DNA of 64,000 bases from Zizania palustris. Lineage: Eukaryota > Streptophyta > Magnoliopsida > Poales > Poaceae. The translations under genes were made by a program, and so were the position numbers. The notes beneath the pieces were generated by a model, which was given only the letters and a program-made list of their open reading frames with translations, searched no databases and had not been told where the DNA came from. The stretch is from positions 91,481,023-91,545,022 of the forward strand of contig JAAALK010000289.1 of NCBI GenBank assembly GCA_019279435.1, in the 5' to 3' direction. The stretch's first letter is position 1. Every line of letters begins with the position of its first letter. This document shows, in pieces, positions 56,901 to 64,000 of this stretch.

Positions 56901-57459
56901 GGAGAAGACGGATCGTTTGCCGTTGGTTTCACCTCATTTGGAGTCTCGAGTCGTCCTATGTATTTAAAACAGTCCTGCGTGATAGAACTGGGCCGTGTTG
57001 GCCCATAGTCTGAGTCTGTACGTCTTCTAGCCCACAGCCTGTGTCTGTTCGCCTTCCACAGGCCGCCGCCCTATATATTCTCATGCCAGCCGCCGCTAGG
57101 GTTAGGTTTTGCTTTGTTTGCATCTACACTGTTGTGTTTAGATCCCGCCTCTTGCACCGGACCGATTGGCTGCTGCATTGGCGTTTGTGAAACCTCACCT
57201 TATCTTCGTTTGTCTGTGATTTGGCATTCGATTTGTATCCTTCCTGTTCTTGCTTGTGTTCCTGGGTTCGCTTGCAGGAATTAGCCTTCGTAGTGAGGTC
57301 AATCACGTTCTGCGTGGTTGATAACCAACGGAGACAGTGGTGTAACGATTGCAAGGTTTTGATCCACCGGACCAGAGCCTTGGATCGCCAACGTCGAGAT
57401 TCTCCACCAACCCAAGTTTATCCTTTACCTAGCGGAAGATCGGGACCACTCCCCCATCA
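56549..57459 (+). mobile_element. CRM-like solo LTR with 5 bp TSD
   Basis: 911 bp, TGATGAGGACATC at the start and CTCCCCCATCA at the end, with GAGTC on both sides (56544-56548 and 57460-57464). The copia 3' untranslated sequence it interrupts continues across it, as shown by the uninterrupted copy at 52120. The LTR start TGATGAGGACATC and the GPITRARARRLN peptide are features I associate with CRM/Reina-type gypsy elements. Same family as 61716-62627. Confidence 0.92.
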
Positions 57460-57464
57460 GAGTC

Positions 57465-58349
57465 TATACTAATGTGTGAGGTTAATTGTTATCTTGTTCC
57501 TTGAATAAATGTCATTTACATTTGATTAATGAGTTGATGACTTGTTATGTGGAACTATTTCTATTATAACAATATTGTTCAAAAGGGATCCCTGATCTTG
57601 TCATCATGTGGTACAGTGATGACACATAGATTATCACATCTGACTGATTGATGATCACGTTTCACATATCATAGACATAGAGATGTCAAATCAGGGATGT
57701 GGACATATGTTGGGATTGTTGTTGTAATGTGGACACTTGAGATATTGATGGGATTGTTATTGTAATGTGCCATCAGATGTCATCTCAACTGGTGTACCTA
57801 TAGAGTCCTTGGACTTGAGATCATCATTCGATTCCATAATGCGTAGTGACACACTTAGATGCTTCCTAATGCTATTTCGTAACAGGATAGTAATAACGGT
57901 TGTTTTTAGGTGTGTTATGAAACATGTCTTGGGAAGTGAGCAGTCAAAATGAAATTTACCACACCTAATAACGGGAGACATCTCTGAGCACCTCGAGGTA
58001 TTGGATTGGAAAAGTGCATGGCCATGCCATTATGATTAAAGAGTTAGTCATGATTTGAATCTGATACTTGTTCAAGTGAAAATGTCGAGCTATTCAACAA
58101 GGGTGGCATGAATCTCGCCTTGAGCTTGACTAATGTTGTGTGGTAAAGGGACTGTTGCTTGACTATATCAAAGGTTCGGTGAAAAATTAATTTTGTACAC
58201 TTCTGTGGTCAATATGTGCTACTAGGTACCGCTATTGATCAGTAAATCAGAAAAGGTTTCCGGTAAATAGTCGTTGGTGTATAAACCTATCGAGTCACAC
58301 ACTTAAGGGGATGGATTAAGAAACATGCAAAGAATTGGTTCTTGTGCAT
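57465..58349 (+). other. Copia copy 2, 3' untranslated part
   Basis: It continues the copia sequence broken by the solo LTR, matching 52120-53172. No gene. It stops at TTCTTGTGCA near 58349, just before the expected purine tract and LTR, where the truncated element H begins. Confidence 0.75.
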
Positions 58350-58905
58350 GTACATGGCGCTGAATTTCTTTTGTCTCCTCCGGATTGGTACGGTACGCTG
58401 CATGATTAGGAAGAGACGCTCCCGGGACCAAATCAATTTGGTGCTCGATGCTGCATATCGGTGGCAGCCCAGGTGGTATCTCAACAGGAAAAACATCGTT
58501 AAACTCCTGCAAAAGGTCAGTGACTGCAACGGGAACAGATCTAGGAATGTTCGCAAGTGAAAACAGCACGTTCGTGCAAATCAAGCCATATATCATGGGA
58601 GTATCATCACAAATTTCAGCAAGGTCAGTTTTAGTTGCAAGCATGACACGTCCTTTCAGATTAATAACTTGTGATGAAGAAGGAGAAGCAACTTTATCTT
58701 TCTGTTGCTTCAAAAGCATGTTAGCTACTTGCTGATTTTTAGAAGGTTGTTTGCTCGTTTGTGCGTCCTTAGCATGTTTTTCTTGTTCAAATTTCCCAAT
58801 TTCAGCAGGAGTCATAGGAAGCAAAGTAACTTTCTTTCCTTTATACATAAATGTGTACTTATTGCTCCTACCATGGTGTGTAGCATCAGTATCATACTCC
58901 CAATG
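58350..58905 (-). pseudogene. pol: Protease end and RT start of element H
   Basis: Reads MYKGKKVTLLPMTPAEIG, a linker, LLQEFNDVFPVEIPPGLPP, IEHQIDLVPGASLPN and NPEETKEIQRHV, then ends at the breakpoint. This is the usual entry to gypsy RT; none of the catalytic palm is present. Confidence 0.85.
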
Positions 58906-60504
58906 TCAACCAAGTAATAGAGAACATGCTTGCATTGGTACTACATCAAAATCAGCAACTCCGAAGTATGTACCAATGGAAAATCTGATGTGAGCAGTTT
59001 GTGTTACCTTGACCTTACCGCTATTGTTGAACCATTGCACGTGGTAAGGGTGTGGATGCGCACGTGTGGGAAGTTGAAACTTAGTTACCATGTCGTGGCT
59101 CACCAAATTGTTGCAAATACCGCAGTCGATGATGACACGTACACTGCGGTCATTGACGATGAAGAAGGTCTGAAACAGATTGTTCCATTGTGCCCGGTCA
59201 TCCTGCTCCATGTGAGTGCTCAAAACAAATTGTACAATAAGTGCTTCATGGCCGGTAGAGGCATCCGGTGTAAAAACATCGTCATAGTCGGAAGCATCGT
59301 AATCTCCTGCAATGTTAGCAGCAAGTGCATATTGCTCTTCAACATCACTAGCACTTACATAGCCACCGTCTTCCGTAGCAATATAAGCCCGCTGACTAGG
59401 GCAGTCCTTCATAACGTGGCCCAATCCTTTGCATCGGTGACACTGGATCGCTGCAGAACGTGCAGTAGAGACCGCCAAGGAGGTGGGCTTGGCTGGCGCC
59501 TTGGATGCTGCAGCTTTGAAGCTCTCAGCCTGGGCTGTAGATGCAGAAGGTACTGATGTAACCGCCGGTCGAAAAGGTGGTGGTGATCGCTTCTGCTGCC
59601 CACTTGAGCGTGAAGTGGCACCACCAATGTTGGTCCTCATGCTGCGTTGTGGTTGTTGGTGATGCTGCAATTCTTTTTCTGCAAGTATAGCAAGGTGGAA
59701 AAGACGAGTGATAGTATTGTATTCTTTATAATCAATGATATCCTGAATTTCACGTCTTAAACCACCATAAAAACGGGTCATTTTATCCTCATTGTCCTCC
59801 TCAATTTCAGCACGCATGCAACCTATTTGTAGCTCCTGATAATACTCCTCTACCGATTTATTTCCTTGGTTAAGGCGCTGTAATTTTTTTCTCAAATCAT
59901 GTTTATATGAAGGAGGAACCCATCTACCACGCATTTACCATTTTAACATATTCCAATTTTGTGGTTCATTGCCAACCTGAACTATCTCAGTCCACCAAAG
60001 AAGAGCATATCTAGTGAAGTCACTAGTAGCTAAGCGCATGCGGTGGATAGTAGGAACCATGTGAGCATTAAATTTTTGTTCGACTAACATCTCCCAATCT
60101 AAATATGCATTTGAATCATAGGTGCCAGCAAAATGAGGTACAAAAAATTTTACCTTGGAGTAGGGATCATTGTTCCCGCGGTTGTCATTGTTACCTCGTG
60201 GATGGCGGTTGTGGTGGCCGCCCATACCTTGACAATTGAACTGAAGTCCATGACGTGCAGCCTCGTCAGGGTCAATGCCATTGTTCCCGACATCGGATAG
60301 GTCGTCTTCCTCCTCAACATGGTCGTCGTTGGCTTGTGCAGCAGGCAAGCGTGTCTCCAGGGCAGTCATCCGGTCCACTAGGTCAGCCACAGTACACGCG
60401 AGACGTTCGATGGAGTGTTGGGTCTGCCGTTGAGACTCCAGTAGAGCACGTCGTGAGACACAGTCATTAAAATCGGATGGAGGGGTACCGTTGTTATCTT
60501 CCAT
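58906..60504 (-). pseudogene. gag: gag and protease of element H
   Basis: Start MEDNNGTPPSDF at 60504. A coiled-coil-like part (SIERLACTVADLVDRM), then the Gag core (AYLDWEMLVEQKF, LLWWTEIV), an in-frame TAA at 59935-59937, then VPPSYKHDLRKKLQRLNQG, SVEEYYQEL and YGGLRREIQDIIDYKEYN. CCHC knuckle CHRCKGLGHVMKDC near 59430. The protease motif IIDCGICNNLVS replaces the usual DSGS with DCGI, which should disable it. TGA at 58906-58908. The Gag wording fits CRM/Reina-type elements. Confidence 0.88.
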
Positions 60505-61701
60505 GTTAGTGAAAAGACAAACAACAAAGAATAATCCTTATGGAAATCAACTAGGTGGAGTGGTGGGTGTGTGGTGGAAGCAATCCGTCGAGCGCCTTAT
60601 CCATGCTTGCAAGTGTTCTTACCATGCCGCAGTGAGGTAACCGGACTACAGGTGAAGAACCAAGTGGAGGGTGGTGGGCGATTGCAAGATGTGAACCTGT
60701 CCTGAACAAGAGATGGTGTAGCTTGGAAGGCAAAGTAAGTAGCAAGGAATAGCGATAGTAATAACAGTTAAACCAAGCTCAATAAGTGTTCCCTATTACT
60801 CATCAAAGTTGCTGGTCTAAGTGCTCCCAAGGTGAAATTCAAGCAATAGAGGAAAACTATGTGCCCAAAACTCAAGTGGAAGGTAGAACAAGGTAGCAAA
60901 CGACAGGACCGGTTCTTTTTTGCTTCTTCTCGTTTTTTTCACTATATTTTTTTGAACAAGGATGACAAGAGATGCAACCACAAAAATTGGCACCTGCAAC
61001 TGAGGTGGGATGTGGTTCACAGAAATTCAACAAGTTCTCTGAACGGCGTGCAAAAACTTTGACCAATTTTTTTTATCTTCCTGATTTTTTTAGCAATTCT
61101 GATGAAACCAAACAAGACAAAGTCTGGTTTTGGTCGGCTCCAAATTGGGACAAGAAGATGCTCAAAACATTTCAGATCTGTCTGACAAACGAGCGAAAAG
61201 TTATGCCTGTTTTACCGAAGGGGGGTCACCCAGAGGATATGTGAAAACCCAACTCGACGTTTAGAGGTAGGAACGGATTGGATTGCAACTAGGACTCCAA
61301 AGTGTGATGTCAGGGGAACTCTGCGGAAGCAAGGATGTGAACAATGGCAAGATGGAGAGCAGTGGAACTCTAGATGGAACTTAACAAGGACTCAATGTGG
61401 AAAACGGAGTAGGAAACCAAGTGGAATCCGACTAGGGTTGTGTTGTGGAGGGGGCTTTCGGGTGGGGTAATTTTTTTGAGAATTTTTTTTGAGACACAAG
61501 ATCAACTAGTACTCAAACGACACAAAGGGATGACTAAACCAGCAACAAGACTTGACCAAGAACACAAACTCAACAAAGCTAAAAACTGAAATTAAAATCG
61601 CAAGGCACAAAAGGGTTCTTGGTGGGGATTTTTTTGTGAGGGCTTTCTGGACTCTTGGTAAAAATAAAAGAAGATCGAGATTACCTAATGGGAAACCTGA
61701 T
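60505..61701 (-). other. Leader of element H
   Basis: About 1.2 kb between PBS and gag start. No ORF with a known domain; homopolymer T/A runs near 60910-61090 and 61470-61490. A long leader like this is usual for RNA packaging signals, which cannot be recognised by eye. Confidence 0.6.
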
Positions 61702-61713
61702 GCTCTGATACCA
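61702..61713 (-). other. Primer binding site of element H
   Basis: The minus strand reads TGGTATCAGAGC, two bases inside the LTR edge. Confidence 0.9.
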
Positions 61714-61715
61714 AC

Positions 61716-62627
61716 TAATAGGAGGGTAGGTTCCGATCTTCCGCTAGGTAAGGATAACTTGGATTGGTGGAGAATCTCAACGTTGACGATCCAAGGCTCC
61801 GGTCCGACGGATCAAAACCTTACAATCGCTACACCAGCGTCTCCGTTGGTTATCAACCACACAGGGCGCGATTGACCTCGCCACAAAGGCTGGTTCCTGC
61901 AAGCAAATCCAAGAACACAAGCAAGAACAGGAAGAACACAAGTCGAATAGCAAATCACAAATGAACTATGATGTAGTGAGGTTTAACAAACGCCGTTGCA
62001 GCAGCCAATCGGTCCGGTGCAAGAGCGAGATCTAAAGACACGAGTGTAGATGCAAACAAAAGCAAAACCTAACCCTAATGATGGCTATCGTGAGTATATG
62101 GGGCGTGGGCAGCCTGTAGGAGGCGCACACGACTCGGACTATGGGCCAACACGGCCTCCAACTCAGTACAAGGTCCAACTCGGCCATATTCTATCACGCA
62201 GGACTCTTTCAGTCACACAGGATGCCTCGACACTCCAAATGAGGTGACACCAACGCCAAAAGATCCATATTCTCCTTAGCTTTGCAGAAAGTCCAAGAAC
62301 ATGCCAATCGGACTTCGTATGAGGAAGTTACGCCGATTTTGGTGCATGGTGGTTGATGTAGTCCGAACCAGCGAATTCTTGATTTCAAATCATCCGTGCG
62401 ACTCCGTCTTCAACTCCAACTCTCCTATTCCATCTCCCATGTTCCTAAGCAACAAAATATCACTAGTATTCAGTAGCATCCGATCCAAACAAATATTAAC
62501 ATAGTTGCTAAGGAAAGAATTAACCTCATGGTTTAAGCGACGGGCACGGGCGCGTGTGATTGGTCCTTGTAATTGAATTGTAGGTGGAGGCTCCATGTGT
62601 GTATCATGTGAAGTGATGTACTCATCT
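61716..62627 (-). repeat. 5' LTR of element H
   Basis: 912 bp, the inverted relative of 56549-57459. Both termini are decayed (TAATAGG and CTCATCT where the solo LTR has TGATGGG and CTCATCA). It encodes the same Pol tail (IQLQGPITRARARRLNHEVN) at 62596-62390 on the minus strand. The next bases (62628 on) are copia; no matching TSD was found. Confidence 0.88.
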
Positions 62628-64000
62628 TATGAGTTCGTGGTAAAGAAAAAATGTTGTTCAATATTCTCGAATGGTATGCTCTATGGTGTTTATCCATTAG
62701 TGAATGGATTATACATTCGAAGTCTTGAGGATGCACACGTTTATAACATTAGTACTAAGAAACAATGACTCAATGATTTGAATCCTACCTACGTGTGGCA
62801 TTGTTGTTTGGGTCATATAAATGAGAATCACCTGCAGAAGCTCCATAGTGATGGACTTTTGGAGTTATTCGATTTTGAATGATATGACACATGCGAGTCT
62901 TACTTGCCAAAATGACAAAGATGCCTTTCATTCATCAAAGTGAGAGGGCTACTGAGCCACTGTCCATAGTTCATAATGATGTATTTGGACCAATGATCCA
63001 TGTCACAAGAGGTGGTTTTCAGTACTTCATCACTTTTACTTACGACTTTAGTAGATATTATTATGTCTACTTGATGAGGCATAAGTGGGAGTCGTTCGAA
63101 AAGTTCAAGGAGTTCCAAAATGAAGTACAAAATCATATGGGCAAGAAAATTAAATTTCTATGTTCTGATCATGGAGGTGAATATTTGAGCCATGAGTTTA
63201 GTGATCATCTGAAGTAGTGTGGAATTATTCCACAGCTGACTCTACCCGGCACACCCCAATGGAATGGAGTGTTCGAGCGAAGAAACCACACCTTGTTGGA
63301 CATGGTCCGGTCGATGATGAGTCATGCTAATCTTCCACTATCCTTTTGGGGACTCTCTCTAGAAATTGTCACATTCAAGATAAATAGAGTTCCATCAAAG
63401 TCAGTATAGAAGACTCCATATGAGATTTGGTTTGGGAGGCATCCCACTTTGTCTTTGGTAAATATGGGTTGCGAGGCATATGTCAAATGTTTGACGTATG
63501 ACAAGCTCACTCTAAAATCTAAAAAGTGCTTCTTTGTAAGGTATCCTAGGGAAACCAAACGATACTATTTTTATAATAGAGAAGAGGGAAAAGTGTTCGT
63601 CACTCGGAATGGTGTATTCCTTGAGAAAGAGTTTCTCTCAAAAGGAATTAGTGGGAGAACGTGCATCTCGAAGAGTTTCGAGAGCCACTAGAAGGTGTTC
63701 CAGATCCCACTGAACCACAACAGGATATGCAAGATGTTGTACAACCTGTTGTAGAGACACCAGCCCCAAGAAGGTCCAGCAGGGTAAGTCACACGCTAGA
63801 GCGGTACATGTTTTTGACCACTAGGCAGCACGACGTGTTGTTGTTGGACAATGACGAGCCCAAGACCTATGCGGAAGTAGTGATGGGACCAGACTCTGAT
63901 AAATGGCTTAAAGCCATTAGATCTGAGTTAGAGTACATGCGAGAAAACCAAGTTTGGACCTTGGTCGATCCTCCCAATGGTGTAAAAACTATTCAGTGTA
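62628..64000 (+). pseudogene. pol: Copia integrase and RT start, plus copy 3
   Basis: The pre-integrase region (YVWHCCLGHINENHL) near 62790, with stops, is followed by an integrase core: HNDVFGPM (Asp), FLCSDHGGEYL (Asp), a TAG near 63215, and NGVFERRNHTL (Glu). Then come PYEIWFGRHPTL and KCFFVRYPRETKRYYFYNRE, a stop near 63689, the PRRSSRVSH-type linker, and the RT start (NQVWTLVDPPNGVKTIQC) at the window end. The D,D,E triad is kept. Same family as E and plus copies 1 and 2. Confidence 0.87.

Larger units (their letters stand above)
58350..62627 (-). mobile_element. Element H: truncated CRM-like Ty3/gypsy element
   Basis: Minus strand order: 5' LTR (62627-61716), PBS, a leader of about 1.2 kb, gag, protease and the very start of RT, ending abruptly at about 58350. 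RT core, RNase H, integrase and 3' LTR are absent. The flanks are two different parts of the same copia family (3' untranslated on the left, pre-integrase on the right), so the loss was part of a larger rearrangement. Confidence 0.88.

Noticed and set aside
1..64000. Host gene, CRISPR array, bacterial operon or organelle insertion
   Set aside because: Every coding signal resolves to retrotransposon gag or pol; no regularly spaced repeat-spacer array, rRNA or tRNA, plastid or mitochondrial gene was recognised.

Overview
This window is plant nuclear DNA made almost entirely of LTR retrotransposons, nested and broken. No host gene, rRNA, tRNA, CRISPR array or bacterial feature was found. The mix of families points to a grass with a repeat-rich genome: Maximus/SIRE-type copia with LTRs of about 2.1 kb, a Tekay/RIRE3-RIRE8-like chromovirus with 3.1 kb LTRs and an extra ORF before gag, a Tat-type gypsy, and CRM-like LTRs. 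The species cannot be named from this sequence. A heterochromatic, perhaps pericentromeric, setting is inference only.

Layout. 1-4483: minus-strand Ty3/gypsy element (A), cut by the window start, inserted in the 5' LTR of a SIRE-like copia. 4484-20046: plus-strand copia tandem in the order LTR (part), full but broken gag-pol (B), LTR, internally deleted pol (C), LTR (3' end missing). 20047-20944: orphan LTR-like piece. 20945-24112: 3' end and LTR of another SIRE-like copia (D). 24113-28037: minus-strand SIRE-like gag and LTR, split by a clean solo LTR (24297-26470, TSD TCTTC). 28038-28398: unclassified LTR-like piece.

28399-51162 is a three-layer nest. A minus-strand copia (E) was split by a Tat-like gypsy element (F, 29113-50153, TSD CTCCC). 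F was split in its leader by a complete Tekay-like chromovirus (G, 37032-48932, TSD CTTTT). G is the best preserved: it has paired LTRs, PBS, PPT, an intact 259-codon ORF0, a 741-codon gag-protease-RT frame, RNase H, integrase and chromodomain, and only a few lesions.

51163-64000 holds plus-strand pieces of the same copia family as E. They are interrupted by a CRM-like solo LTR (56549-57459, TSD GAGTC) and by a truncated minus-strand CRM-like element (H, 58350-62627).

The genes form no cellular pathway. Each element once encoded Gag (particle), protease, reverse transcriptase/RNase H (cDNA synthesis) and integrase (insertion). All but a few ORFs are now broken by frameshifts, stops and deletions, and several stops look like C-to-T decay at CAG codons.
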